Shown here: piece by piece, positions 1 to 13,151 of the stretch
How the letters are laid out: the number at the start of each line of letters is the position of its first letter
Numbering within the stretch: the first letter of the stretch is position 1
Source: Neopestalotiopsis rosae
Taxonomy: Eukaryota; Ascomycota; Sordariomycetes; Amphisphaeriales; Sporocadaceae
Direction: 5' to 3'
NCBI GenBank assembly: GCA_023078685.1
Contig: JALGAS010000005.1
Coordinates: 1,240,001-1,304,000, forward strand
Length of the DNA: 64,000 nt
Position numbers and translations under genes: made by a program
Notes under the pieces: generated by a model
Seen by the model: only the letters and a program-made list of their open reading frames with translations
Databases searched by the model: none
What the model was told of the DNA's origin: nothing

Positions 1-3000
1 AGGACGGCCGCTGCTCTGAGACCGCGCATCTTTGCAAAGACAATCTAAGAGACGTGACAAAAAGGAACAATTACAAGGATGAAAAATGACTAAAAATGAG
101 TGGAAATTGTCTCCTACGTCGCGAATGTTCAACGCGCCTCAGCTGCCTCAATCAACGACCTCATCAATCAACTGCTCAGGGAACCGTTTTTCGAGAATTT
201 TTTCTGGGCTAGCTCACTTTGCCGCTTGACTGATTGGCTGATGCATTAGCTGCAGGGTCCATCTGATCCGCTGAATGTCTGTAAGCTAGCCTATAAGAGC
301 CGCATGTCGCCTAACTGAGCTAGTGCAGTACGAATTTGTGCCTTGTTCCTGTCGCATACCAAAATATTATCATGGTCGTACGATAGGCTTCTTATCAGCT
401 TGAAAGCATTGAATACTATATGAAGTGCGAGCGAAGATGCTTTCATCTATACATTTAGTGCGCCAAACGCTGAGATATTAATATTGGCACGTTCAGCTAC
501 ACTCTTGAAATTATCCATCCACCAAGAGGTCTAGAATTTGTAGGCTCGGAAGCACTAGGACATTACCTTATTGTACTTAACCCAAAGCCGTCGCGGTCGG
601 CACTCAATAGTGCGATCAACATCATCCGCAACAGAGTCTGGACCTGCGAAAGAGCGCAATTAACTTTGAATACAAATGCCGGATGGCTTTCCAAAATTGC
701 ATGGCTTTCCCTCGATTCTTTTCAGCTGTTCGGATAAGAGGTCTCGCCATTTCGTCTTTGAATGTCAGGACCCCGAAATTTTGGCAAGAAAACGCCAGGC
801 TGAACAGGTGGAGGCAGTGGAAATTTATGTTCCTGCGCCATGCTGGCAGTCTCTTCCTATCAATGACTCGAAAGACGAAGGACGTTGAAAGATTTCCCGG
901 AGTTTGCAGGGTATATAGCCTTTACCTCATCCGCCATCCCGCCTCACCCGCGCCCACCAGAAGAGCAATTGACCAGAGGGTGGTCGATACTCGGACTTAA
1001 AAGGATCTACATAATGTGGCAGTCCAGTAGGGAGCTCCCGGGCGCGACGCGAACATATTTTCCGCGTTAGCATGGCACATCCTTATGCGGGCTAAGCCAG
1101 ACTGTCATCCAGCCAAACCAGCATCCCGTCCCTTTTTACCCCAGGTTCAGGGTATTGGTTTTTAGTTGCCCAGTCTAGTGCGGCTCCGTTGGAACCATCC
1201 TAACGCCTGGAGAACACCACGGCATTTGGCATTTGGCACGCACATCACTTTTATATACCATCTGCTGCTGGACAGGAATCTTGAGAATTTGGAATTATCC
1301 ATATCCAAAGGATACTGGTATTCTTAGTATCAAAAGTCCCATACATATCTTTTGTGTATTTCAGCAGCTCAGGTGCCATACCCGCTTTCCCATCCATGTC
1401 GCCATGGTTTGCTTGGTGGAGCAGCTGGTTCGGCAGACAAGACTGGGGCTCTGCGTTTTTGACTGCTGACCGCTCCGTACAACATACATGTCCATGTCCC
1501 CATTGTCTCGTGGCATGCAGCATCGCTTGTACGTATTCGTCCATATCAGCCGGGGGTTCATGCGAGATTCTTCTAGAAGCATATATCCACCTTCACAATT
1601 TTTTATCAAAAGTAAACAAAGAAGCTTTCAGCTGATACGCCTGTTAACGATACCAGCTGGAAGGATCTAATTTCGCTTCTGTTCCCCGTAAGGACAGAGG
1701 ATGGAGATGTTCAGGTTGGAAATATAGATCAAACATACGGATACATCGTACTTGGTATACGTAGCCCTTGAAACTCAAAGTCTAGCACTCCTCAACTTAT
1801 CTACTTCAGCTGTCGCCTGCCATCCCAGGCGGAGTCGCGGCGGTACAGGAGGAAAACACCCTGAGGTCTCAGGACGCCGGAGTTGCGAGTTCCCTCGCAG
1901 CAGAACGTACGTCTGTATTCTCCATATTGTCGATCGTAGTGGATGAGTTGTTATCCTCACCGATTTAGATAAGGTTGCTTCAGACAGGAGCCGGTGCAGC
2001 CGACTGGTCTGACTGGATCCCGTATACACGCACAATCAGCATGTTGTTGATGGAGTCAACATGCAGAGCCAGCGACGAGGCACCAATGCCCGCGGCAGCT
2101 GAATTCGTTCTAGAAGATATTTTTATCCAAAACAGACATCTTTATCAATGTTTGCTGCCCAGGCCATACTCAGGAGACCAGGGGCATCCACCGCCTAGGC
2201 TGATGGATGGGGTCCTGATTCGATAGTCTCGTAGGAAAAAATTTATCTCGCCAACCCTGAGATGCCAACACAGCTCTGACGCGAAGATCTTAGTTTGGAC
2301 CCGACAACTGCGGCAGTCCAATGGATCATCAGCCTCATGGATCGTGCGACGCTTTTGCTGGGGTGTTTTCGGGTAGCAAAATCTTATTTTCCTCTTTCTC
2401 GTTGGAGTAGCTGAAATGACTGGCCACGACAACATACGCAACTCCTCTAGACTCATTTCCACGATTCGGCCGGGTGGCGGTGAATCTGAATTACATGGCA
2501 TTTGGTTCAGCAAGCCAAAACCCTTGGGTTGGGTTCGTCTGGATTCTGGGGTCGCGGGAACGCTGCGAGCCGCGTATTGTTGAGTTCGTCTGCTGAGCTG
2601 AGCTCCTTTTTTTACTCCCACCGCACCTTTGGGACCCGAAGTTCTGTCTCATCACCGACCAGCCAGCCACAACATCCACGGGGTGTATCCACCGAGTTCG
2701 TGAACATGACCGCCCGGGGGCCCGTCCGCAAAACGTATGGCGGTCGACAACTCTCAGGGTCCTCCGGGTCCGTCGAAACTCCTCAGCTATCCCCACATCG
2801 GCGGGTCTCGCCTTCACAAACCACTGGCTTAACCACGGCGGATAGAGGGGTCTCGATCCGTTATAGTCTAGCCTCGTCAACACCCCTGAGCCTCACCAGG
2901 GGCAGTGCGTGGTTCATGGCCCGCCAAATGTGAGCCTGCCATCCAAATCACTGCTTTCGTTGCAGTATTGTATCATGTACGACCTGAATGTCCAGCATGC

Positions 3001-3240
3001 CACGATGGGGCCATCTCACGATATTCAGCTACCGATGTCGTCGCCCACCGTCGAGGGTTATGAATCAATACGAGAGTGTCATCTTAGCTGGTGGACATGA
3101 TAGGGGATCTGCATCAGCACGAACCGAGTGAACGGTCCGGGAGTCGCCCAACTACGAAGGACTCCATCTGTATATGTATCTTGTGATCCGCCTCCTCACG
3201 CTCTGACTGAGTCCCTGTGCTCTCCAGGTCCATATGTAAT
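1..3240. other. Intergenic, no gene supported
   Basis: Open frames here are short, overlap on both strands and show no recognisable domain, splice-consistent continuation or codon bias. The longest (minus strand around 2145-2621 and plus strand around 2502-2933) overlap each other and give low-complexity, arginine/serine-rich translations typical of chance frames. I see no tRNA B-box, terminal repeat or obviously RIP-mutated AT-rich block. The last part presumably carries the upstream regulatory region of the large STAND gene. Confidence 0.6.
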
Positions 3241-3445
3241 TTTTGGCTATAATAAGTCTCTTCTTTTCACATCGAGGATTTCCTCATTTCGTTCGGAGAC
3301 CCAACCCACCTTTGACAAGCTCCAGTCCGTCTGTCGACACTTTGATACATCCGTACGCTCATTCACCAGCCCATTTTCCCTATTTTGTAGTTTTCACTTC
3401 ATACATTCATTCTCTCTTGGCTTAACAAGCCTCCCTTTACTGATC
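3241..3445 (+). promoter_or_regulatory. Core promoter and pyrimidine-rich leader of the STAND-TPR gene
   Basis: A TATAATAA element lies at 3248-3255, about 190 bp before the start codon. It is followed by a long C/T-rich stretch (roughly 3360-3440), a layout common in strongly expressed filamentous-fungal genes. This agrees with the extreme codon bias of the gene it precedes. The transcription start is not determined. Confidence 0.45.
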
Positions 3446-6400
3446 ATGCATCTAAAACAGCCCCATCTGTCGTGGCCAAAGCGCAGCAAGAAAAACCGTG
3501 TTAGCAAAGGTCTCTCAGAGGCCCTCGGTGGTACATTAGGAGCGTTCGGCCTTGAAAGAAGGGACGACGACACAGGTATGCAGCCGGACTCGAATGGCGC
3601 TGAAAGCTCAAGAATGATCAGAGTTCCAGAAGACTGACACGCTGAAACGCATCAAGATTCATCGATAAGCCGAACATCCTCGCGCGATCCATCGCCACCC
3701 CCAATCGTGCTGCATCCAGCCGAACCAAAGACAGTCCAAAAGGTCGAACAAGTCAAAAAAACAGACGACATGTCGATCCTCAGTGCACTCCGCAAGTCCA
3801 AGTCGGAGCACCATGATTCGCACCACACTCAGCCTGCAAGGCAAGCAACCGTTCCTGTAGTGGGTGCGGTGACGCTGCCCGTCCCCCAGGTCGCCCGGCC
3901 CAGCCGTAGACTCTCCGACGCATCGAGCATCACCGATTCGTCGACCCTTAACCAGGAGCCCGTCACAAAGGAGCAGCCCAAGAGCGGTTTCCTGAGCAAG
4001 ACAAAGGATGCCATCATGGGCCGCTCGCGGTCTCCCAGCCCGTCTGGCCACAAGAGCAGCAACGGCGTTAGTGACGCAGTGCGGAGCTGCCGCAGCCAGC
4101 TCGAGGAGGAGCTGAGGGGCACCAAGGAGGCTGCTCTCATCGCTGGCATCAGCCACGAAGTTTTCCTGGGCTTCATTGCCGAGGAGCGTCTCCGACTCAT
4201 GCCCGCCAAGGGCAGTCGTTGGGACAAGCTGCTGAAGTGGGCTGAAGATTTCGCCACAAAGGTTGCCATCTTTGACCACGCATACCGCGATGAGATTGAT
4301 GGCTGCACCCAGGGAGCCGAGCTCGTCTACGCCTGCCTGCAGGCTCTTCTCCTGCTTGGCCCCAAGCAGGGTGAGGCACTGGAGCGTGCCTTTTCCGTCT
4401 GCCACGAGTACGGACTCATCTTCCAATTCTACAGCCGTAACACCAAGGTCCTCGACTCCATTCCCGAGGCAATCCGACAGCTGGGCCTGGCCCTGACCGA
4501 CATGGTCGGCTTCGCTGTCGAGGTGGCAGTCTTCTACCGCAAGAGCGCCCGTGCTATGCGCACTACCAGCGTGACTGTGGACTTCAACGTGACCTTCGGT
4601 TCGCGCATGGCATCCTTCTCTAGCCGCAAGGATCGCATTGCCGAGCTGATGTGGTCATGGCAGCTGCAAAAGTCTGCCGAGACATCGGGTAAGTCGACAA
4701 TGATTTGGTGTTGTAGGATGGAAAACTTTTAAGCAAAAAAGAAATGATGGCTGACGTTGAAATTAAAAATTCTAGACGTGCATGTTTCGATCGAGACCCT
4801 GCGCCAGTGGCTCCTGCCGCAGGATCATTCCCTGCAGCAGCGCGCTTTGGTCCGTGCACCTGGCGCGGTGCGGGCCGAATTCACCTGTGAGTGGTTCGAC
4901 CGGCCGCTGATCGACTTCTCCCGCAGCCGGGACAAGGTCCTCGTTATCTCCGCCGAAGCTGGTGCCGGTAAGAGCTTCCTTTATGGCTGGATTCTCGAGC
5001 GTCTCCAGCGCCGTGTCGGCCTCAAGGAGTGGTCTCCTGTGCACGCCTCCATCGACACCCAGACGCGCGCCCAGGCCACTCAGACCGCTCTCGTCAAGAC
5101 TCTGCTCCTGCAACTGCTCGAGCAGAACGTTGGCAATGTCGAGCTCTTCCGTGCTCTGGCCAACGTTACTGAGCTGAGCGCCAACACCGCCAGCACCCAG
5201 GACGCCGATGACGCCCTGTGGTACACTCTCGACACTGCCCTCAAGGGCCTCCGCAACGTCATGCTCGTCATTGACGGTCTGGACGCTGTCGACGGTGGCG
5301 AGGAGGAGGTGCTCGACGCCTTTGAGCACCTGCACTCTATTGCTACCAAGAACCCCCAGGTCAAGGTCATCATCCTGAGCCGTCCTCTCCCCAAGGGCTG
5401 GCCCAAGAAGGTCCGTTCCGCCGCCATTGACCAGGCCCACTCCACCATTGATGTCAGACACATCATCCGCTCCTACCTGCTGTCGCGCGGCATTGCCACC
5501 AAGCCCGAGGCCGAGAAGGTCGCTCAGGAGCTCGCTGTGCGCAGCAAGGGCTCGCTCGCCTGGGCCGACTTGGCTGTCCAGCTCTTCGGCAAGGCCACCA
5601 CCTTGGCCGAGGTCGATGCTGCTGCCAAGACTCTTCCCAGCACCCTCAAGGAGGTCATCAACGCCCAGGTCAGCACCATCGATGTCACCAGCAACGCCCG
5701 CTACTTCCTTAGCTGGCTGCTGGTCACCGAGCGTCCTTTGGCTGTTTCCGAGATGCAGGCCCTTCTGGAGCTCAACCTGACCAAGGCCAACCGTGAGCCC
5801 CTCTCTATCAACATCATTGATGAGATCAAGAAGACCTGCGGTTCCCTTGTCATTATCCAAGACAAGACCGTCCGCTTCCGCAACGAGACTATCCGTCTGC
5901 ACCTGCTCGAGATGAGCAAGAGCAAGGACCAGAAGCTGCTTCTGCCCGCTGCTGAGGCCCACAAGGACTTCGGTGCCAGGCTCATTCTCTACATCAAGAC
6001 TTCCGTTGCTCGCAACACTGAGCCCAGCATGGGTGAGATCAGCAGCGGTGAGGCCGAGACCCTCTACCGCTCCCACTCTCTGCTCGAGTACGCCGCCCGC
6101 AACTGGCTGGGTCACTTCCAGCGTTCTTCGTACATGCTGGATGGCAAGTTCCAGGCCTCATTCGCCGGCGAGCTCAAGTCGATCTTCCCTACCTCCACTC
6201 TCTTGGCCAACCTCGAGCGTCGCTGCTGGGAGAAGTCTGCTCTCGTCACCAAGGCCAATGAGATGCACCTCGCTGCACTTGACATCCGCAGACAGGTTGT
6301 TGGCGACTCGGCCCCGTCCGTCCTTCAGGGATGCATCAACGTGGCCATGTCTTTCAAGAAGTTGTCTGCTGATGCTGATGCCAGCAAGTACTTCTTCCAG

Positions 6401-9400
6401 GCTGCCAAGGTTGGACAGTCCATCCTCGGCCGCTCCAACGACCTCGCTATTGCTTGCGCTACTGCCTCGCTTGACTGTGCCAGCAAGGTTACTGGTAAGC
6501 TGACTGCTCGTGACGAGTCCGTCAACCAGCGCGAGGAGATGCTCAAGTTCCTGCTCGAGACCGAGAAGGAGCGTTACGGCGCCAACAGCAGACTCGCCAG
6601 CAAGTACAGCAACCAGCTTGCCCAGATGTACAGCGACATCAAGGAGAACGAGAAGGCCGAGGCCATCTACCGCGATGTCTACAAGACCTCCGTTGCCCAG
6701 AACGGCGAGTTCTCTCAGGAAGCCTCTGCCGCTGCTGAGAAGCTGCAGGCCGTCCTTTACAAGGAGGCCAAGCACGAGGATGTCGTCCAGTACACTGCTC
6801 CTATCTTCGAGTCTGCCCAGCGCAACCTCGACATCTTCGACATTCGTCGTGTCGAGATCACCATGCGCATGGCCGAGACCTATGAGAAGAAGAAGGATGT
6901 TTCTCACTCTGAGGAGCTCTACATTTCTCTCTGGCGTGGCCTGACTGAGTACTGCCGCAAGACCGCTGCCAACTCGTCTGCCTCTGCTGCCCAGATCAAC
7001 GAGGCCCACGAGCGCAAGATCCAGATCAGCATCGCCTACGCACGCTTCCTCCGCCGCCAGGGTCGTGATGCCGAGGCTCAGAACATTCTTCACGGTATCT
7101 GGCTCGACTACCAGCACCGCGAGAACAAGTCTAGCGCCATTGTCAAGCAGTTGAACGTTGTCGGTGAGGAACTCAAGTCCATGGGTATCCTCGACACCGC
7201 CATTGCTGTCTTCAAGTCCGTCTGGGGCTACTTCAAGAGCTCCGGTGAGCAGACCTCGACTGCCGCCGTTGGAACCGCTGTCGCACTCATGGGCGCGGTC
7301 CAGGAGAAGGCTGAGAAGAAGGCTGAGCTCAAGGCTGCTGCCAAGGTTGAGGGCAAGGCTGGTGCTGCTGTTGCTGCTGAAGTCGACGACGACAGTGACG
7401 ACGAGGAGGACGATGAGGCTGACAAGATTCTGGAGGAGGTTGCCGAGGCCGCCGTCACCGCTCCCGCAGCTCCTGCCGCTCCTGCTACCGCCAAGGGTCC
7501 TACCTACGCTGCTGTTGCCGCCAAGGTCACCATTGAGAGCTCCATCCAGACCTGCGAGACTCTGTCTCAGTTCTACATCTCCAAGGGACGTTACACTGAG
7601 GCTATCAACGTATGCATCAAGCTGCTGAAGGAGATCTGGCCCGATATGGCCGTCGCTGGCAAGTGGGGCTTCCCCAAGGCTCACCGCGCTGCCGTGATCA
7701 CCTTCTCTCGCCGTCTGGCATGGTGCTACGTCAAAGCCAACCAGACTGAACAGGCCGAGAAGATCTACAATGCCATCTTCCAGTCCTCCCTCCGCTCTGG
7801 CTTCCGCGTCAACGAGGCTATCGTCACTGAGTCCAGCAACCAGCTCATTGAGTTCCACAAGCGTACCCAGCAGTACAGCAAGGCCTTGTCCGTCTACCAG
7901 CAATTGTTGGAGAGCTACCGCACCTCCCTTGGTGCACGTAACGCTCTCACTGTTCAGCTCTTCTACACCATGGGTGACCTGTGCACTCAGTACAAGCTCC
8001 GTGGCGCCGAGACCTACTACCTCGAGGTCTTCAAGGCTGAGAAGGGATCTGATGGTGTCCTGAGCGAGTCCGCCATGCGTGCTGCTCTCGCCCTGCAGAA
8101 GGTCTACTACGAGCAGAAGCGCTGGGAGCAGACCCGTGAGATCTGCGCCAGCATTTGGACTACCTTCACCGTCAAGGCCAAGGAGTACAACATGTCCACC
8201 GAGCTGGTCCAGTCCATCTACAAGCGTTACACTACTGTGCTTGAGACACACCTGAAGGTCGACCTGGAGACTCTCCGCACCATCTCGGTGCAGTACCGCG
8301 ACACTTGTACCAAGACCTACGGTGCCAATGCTCAGATCACTGCCTCTGCCAGCCTGGCTCTTGCCGATGTGTGCCGTAAGAGCACCAAGGCCGAGCACCA
8401 GGCCGAGGCCGTCAAGATTTGCGAGGAGGTTGTCGCCCAGGCCGACAAGGCCCCTGCCGACGGCAAGACCAAGACCAAGAGCGCCTGGGAGCTGTCCCTC
8501 CTGGCCAGCGCCAAGCGCAGCCTCGCAGCTCTGTACGCCACCCAGACTGCGGCTTCTACTGACAAGGCCGCTGGTGCTGAGACGAACGAGAAGGCTGTCA
8601 CCCTGTGGAAGGAGCAGCTTGACATCAACAAGAAGCAGTACGGTATCTCCGGCAAGGCTACTCTTGCCAGTCTGTCTTCCCTCGTTGGCATGTGGGCCCG
8701 TTCGGGCAAGCCCGAGCTGCGCACCGAGGCTCAGCAGAAGCTCCGTGGCACCGTAGTTGAGGTGTTGGGCGAGTCCTGCAGCGCTGGTGCTCAGACTGAC
8801 TCCACCAAGCTTCACGCTTCTGCCGTCTCCCTGGCCAAGACCTACCTCTCCTGCAACATGTCCATTGAGGCCTGGTTGCTGCTGAGACAGCTGCGCTTCC
8901 AGATCATTGGATGGGGCAAGATTTCCGGAGAGGCTGCCAAGGACTCTTCCATCAAGCTGCCTGAGGGTGTCGACCGCCGTTCCCTGGTCTTCATTGCCGC
9001 TTTCGAGGAGACTCTCCGCGCACAGCAGGAGGCCAACAAGGTTGTCAAGACCAGCTTCTCCGACATCATGACTGACATGTTGACCGAGGGTATCCTGTAC
9101 GACCGCTACAACCTGTCTGTCTCGACCGCTGATATCACGGTCGAGCAGAAGCTGTTCGATGGTGCTCGTCTGTACGCCTTCCTCAAGACCAACGACGCCG
9201 AGCAGCACGCTGAGCAGCTGCGCGTCATTGAGGACGCCCTGTTCAAGCTCTTCTTCGACCAGTATGGTGGCTCGATCAAGTCGCAGATGAACGTTACCCG
9301 CACTTTTTTCGCCGCTCTCCTCATCGAGCTTGGCCAGCTGCGTCACCACGAGGACATTGTCCTTGTTGCGTGCTGGGCTATCACTGCCAAGGCCCGTATG

Positions 9401-10375
9401 CTTCTCGAGGCCGGCGATGCCGCAGGTGCTTACGACATCTCCAAGGTTCTGTACCAGTTCCTTTCGTCCCAGAAGGCCTTTGCCAACCCCCAGGTCATCC
9501 CCTACGCTTTCAAGCTGTCTCTGTACCTCGCCGGTCTTGGTGTCAAGGGCTCCAACCCGGAGGCTACTCTGCACACGCAGATGCTCGAGCTTTCGACAAC
9601 TGTGCTCCGCGAGACCCTTGCCGCTTGCCGTACCAGCAACATCAACCTTGTATCCCTGCAGCCCACCGAGCTGGACAACCTCGTCCGCCTTATGGGAGAG
9701 CAGCGCAACTACGCGGATCTCGAGTGGCTGTTGGAGCAGCTCTGGCTCAGCCGTGTGGTCCAGAAGTCTTGGGACGCACTCACCGTCGTTGGTGTCGGTC
9801 GCCGCCTAGTACAGGTTTACTCTGTGCGCGGCAAGCACGAGCAGGCCGTCCACTTGGCCGAGAGCATCGTATACAACTTGCGCCGTACTTGGGGCCCTTT
9901 GGACTCGACTACTGTGGCCATGGCAAACATGCTGGCCGAGCTTCTGGCCAGCGACTCTCAGTACGCCGAGGCCATGGATGTGCACGGAGAGGTTCTGCAG
10001 GCTCTCCTGGAGCGCAACGCCGACAACGAGGAGAGCGAGGACGACAGTGTCATTGCTTCGTCCGCATCTCTGATGGCAGCAGCCCTCGGCAAGCAGCGCA
10101 AGCAGGAGAAGATCACCGATGGCCGTGCCGCTCAGATCGCACTGGAGCAGCTCCGCAATGTTCAGAACGTCTACGCGCGCAATGGTGGCTGGGCCGAGGG
10201 CGAGTGGGAGACAAATGGCGAGGAGCTTGTCCGCTACGTAGTGGACGAGTTCGGTCCCGTCGCACCGGCCGCATTCAAGACATTCCCGTCGGAGATTGGC
10301 GCCTGGAACAAGACGGCACCTCCGGAGGTCAAGCCCACTGCACCGGCCTCTTGGGGTCTGCAGTGGTCGTCTTAA
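3446..10375 (+). CDS. STAND/NLR-like NTPase with long TPR-like C-terminal region, 2,253 aa
   Basis: Three exons: 3446-3575, 3657-4688 and 4776-10375. Introns of 81 and 87 bp have GTATGC and GTAAGT donors, and CTGAC branch-like motifs precede their AG acceptors; phases join to exactly 2,254 codons. Residues 1-150 are a Ser/Pro/Lys-rich disordered leader. About 170-380 looks like the N-terminal helical domain of fungal STAND proteins. A P-loop (AEAGAGKS, K453/S454) and a Walker B strand (LVIDGLD, D554/D557) follow, then a sensor-like ILSRP. The C-terminal ~1,500 residues are helical repeats resembling TPRs, interrupted by an Ala/Asp/Glu-rich linker at about 1226-1305. STAND proteins are nucleotide-dependent switches in fungal non-self recognition and cell death; this one could instead be a housekeeping scaffold. 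Codon use is very biased, suggesting strong expression. The repeat family is inferred. Confidence 0.85.
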
Positions 10376-11358
10376 GCTTGACAATGTTTGCTGAGATGAT
10401 TATTGTGATTTTATTAGGGTTGTTTTTTGCGGATTGTAAAAGATATAGTGTGTACGTTTAAGTGTCATTTAGCATTTGGGAGGCAGCATTTTCAAAGGGG
10501 ATCAAAGTAATCAATAATATGGTTTTCTACGTTACAATATGGGCATGCAAAGCAGTTCGTGAATGGATCATGATTTCCAAAATACACGTAAAGTTATTGT
10601 GGTAAAGCTGTAAATAGCCCAACCGCGGGCTGAAACGATCCCTGTTGCAGTATTGATGGCCAACCAAGTAGTTAATAGTCTATTAGTCTCCGCGTGGCGA
10701 CTTTCCACCACGAGCCAAACGCGAACAAATAAATGAGACACTTAAAACCTAAATAAAAAAGACACACTTCGCAGACAGTCTACCTATATTGAGTGTACGA
10801 TGCAATTACCACGGCATTGAGAAGATTAGTGAATTAAATAAAAGAAATTGACCGTACCACGATGAGTTCTCTATACCATGCACATATCATGACGACATTG
10901 CGTGACAGCATTCCACCATAACGAGTCCTCGCCAGCCCACTCGATGCGTTGCAGCCCTTTCAAATCGATACAAACCAAATAGGCTAGATCGATCACGCCG
11001 ATCGACGCAACTATCCCCGGCCGGGGGCGTTATTGGGCTGGGACCTCGGTTGCCGGATATTATTCCCGTCGCCTGCTAGTATCCGGGGTAGTAGGTCGTT
11101 CGTGAACAAGCGGCAAGGGCCCTGTGCCGCAAAGCCCATTTTTCCGCTATCGTTTTGTTCAACATGTTGGGGAAGTGAAATTGAGGAGTATCAGGAAAAA
11201 TATTCTCTACCGCAACAATGATAATTTTGACCTTGTGACTGTGCCGGAACAATCTAGTGGAGGCTTGATACGCAGGTACAAACAGACAACAAAAAGATTC
11301 TCACCTGCACAAGCCACCCATTGATTCAGCCGCATCCGCAGAGAAGCCCAAAATCGTC
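10376..11358. other. Intergenic between STAND gene and MFS transporter
   Basis: AT-richer than its flanks and without supported coding frames. It contains AATAAA-like hexamers near 10727 and 10839 that could serve 3'-end formation. The final ~300 bp must hold the promoter and leader of the transporter at 11359. No repeats or RNA genes recognised. Confidence 0.5.
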
Positions 11359-12792
11359 ATGACATCGACGGAAGAAAAAGACCGGCCAGCAGGGGCACCG
11401 GGTATATCAGATTCAGAGTTTACAGATCAAACGCCAGCCCAAGACCCAACCACTGTCGGACAGCTCTCACAAGCCCTTCCCGAAGTTCCAGATGGAGGCC
11501 GCGAGGCATGGCTAGTGGTCGCCGGCTCCATGGTGGCCTTATTTCACACCTGGGGCATCGTCAACTCCTTTGGCGTCTTTCAGACGTACTACGAGACCGA
11601 TCTGCTGAGCACGAGTTCATCATCCGCCATTTCATGGATCGGGTCGATCCAGGGCGCCCTGCTCATGATGGGCGGCATATTCGTCGGCCCCTTGTACGAC
11701 GCGGGTCACTTCCGCCAGCTACTCATCATTGGCAACTTCCTCATCGTCCTGGGCATGTTCATGACCAGCCTGTGCAGAAGCTACTGGCAGGTGCTGCTGG
11801 CCCAGGGGGTGTGCGTGGGCCTCGGCTGCGCCGTCCTCTTCCTCCCCAGCGCCGCCGTCCTGTCGCAGTGGTTCGCCCGGCGGCGGGCCACGGCCCTGGG
11901 CGTGCAGTCGGCCGGCAGCCCCGTCGCCGGCATCGTGATCCCCATCATGTTTGGCCACCTGCAGCCCCGCATCGGCTTCGGCTGGGCCACGCGCGCCATC
12001 GCCTTCATGATGCTGGCGCTGAGCGTCATCCCCTTGGTCTTTATGAAGACGCGCGTGCCCCCGGCGACGCACAAGCGGGCGTTTTTCGATGCCTCGGTGG
12101 CTACTGATGTGCCATTTTTGGTCTACATTGTTGCGCTGTTCTTTGCCTTTATTGGATTATACGTCCCGTTCTTTTACATACAACTCTACGCTATTCAGCA
12201 CGGGATATCCTCTGAGGAGTTCTCGCCATACTTGGTCACGATTCTCAATGCGGGGAGTGTCGTTGGCCGGCTTGTGCCCAATTTTCTGGCGGATCGTTTT
12301 GGTTCCATCAACATATTGATTATGCTGGCTCTTGCTTCGGCGATCATGGCTTTTGCCTGGATGGGGATCACAAACACTGCCGGCCTCATTGTGTTTGCGG
12401 CATGTAAGCAATTTTATTTCCTTGATCGCCAGTCTTTGGCCTTTGTCCACATGGACCATCTACAATAACACTATGATTACTAATAACGAGTCTTGTCATC
12501 AGTATACGGAGCATTCAGCGGTGGAGTTGTAAGTGTCACGCCAAGCGCAATCGTTCCATACTGTCCAGATTTGGGGCGACTGGGAACTAGGATGGGCATG
12601 TCGTTTCTACTCAGCGGTACTTCTGTTCTGATCGGCACACCTATTGGTGGTGCGATTCTAGGTAATGGGAGCGACAGGGAATGGAGGGACATCATTGCAT
12701 ATTCTGGTACTACAATGCTCATCGCTGCTTTGTTGCTGGCAGTGTCTTTGTTCTTGCATCGCAGGAGAGCAAAGAAGATGGATGTATCATAA
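11359..12792 (+). CDS. MFS transporter, fungal monocarboxylate (MCT/MCH) type, 444 aa
   Basis: Exons 11359-12403 and 12503-12792, separated by a 99-bp GTAAGC...CAG intron; the joined frame reads FAALYGAFSGG across the junction. A hydrophilic N-terminus (~45 residues) ends in the family signature DGGREAWLVV before TM1. Twelve hydrophobic segments can be counted, with a short charged central loop near residue 235. The fungal family includes yeast Mch5 and many transporters of unknown substrate in secondary-metabolite or nutrient loci, acting at plasma or vacuolar membrane. Start chosen as the first ATG before a typical MCT N-terminus. The neighbouring gene on the same strand is a Ulp1-like protease, which gives no substrate clue. 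Confidence 0.85.
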
Positions 12793-13151
12793 AGAGTCTT
12801 CCATGGTCCATACTTGATCAGTCTTTTCTTGCAAGAATAGGCACATACCGAATAATCTGTCATGCTCCTAATGCTCTCCTGTAAGTGATGATCGAAACCG
12901 AAAAGTTCGAGTAGCTGCCACACCCATAATGCAGGATTTCTCGATACAATGCCTGCGGCGCCACGTGCTTTGAGTTGCAGCCCCTTGAGGCCAACTCGTT
13001 GTTTCTAGTCAACAAACCCTTTGTCAGAGTGGGGTAAGTGATACCATATTAAAACTCGAATTGTATCGTCAAGTCTTGGACTTAGTTTCAACGACAGATG
13101 AATGTTTCTGAAGAGCTACCGGTAGGTCTACGAGGGAAGTGACGAGACAAG

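Noticed and set aside
2145..2933. Overlapping opposite-strand frames of about 130-160 codons
   Set aside because: Mutual overlap, no domain, no splice-supported extension, basic and serine-rich chance composition.
4772..6115. Second long antisense frame within the same gene
   Set aside because: Same codon-bias artefact; ends where a sense TCA codon occurs.
6158..9574. Antisense frame of over 1,100 codons within the STAND-TPR gene
   Set aside because: It is in register with the sense codons and stays open only because TTA, CTA and TCA are avoided in sense; the translation is a Leu/Gly/Val-rich low-quality sequence without domains.
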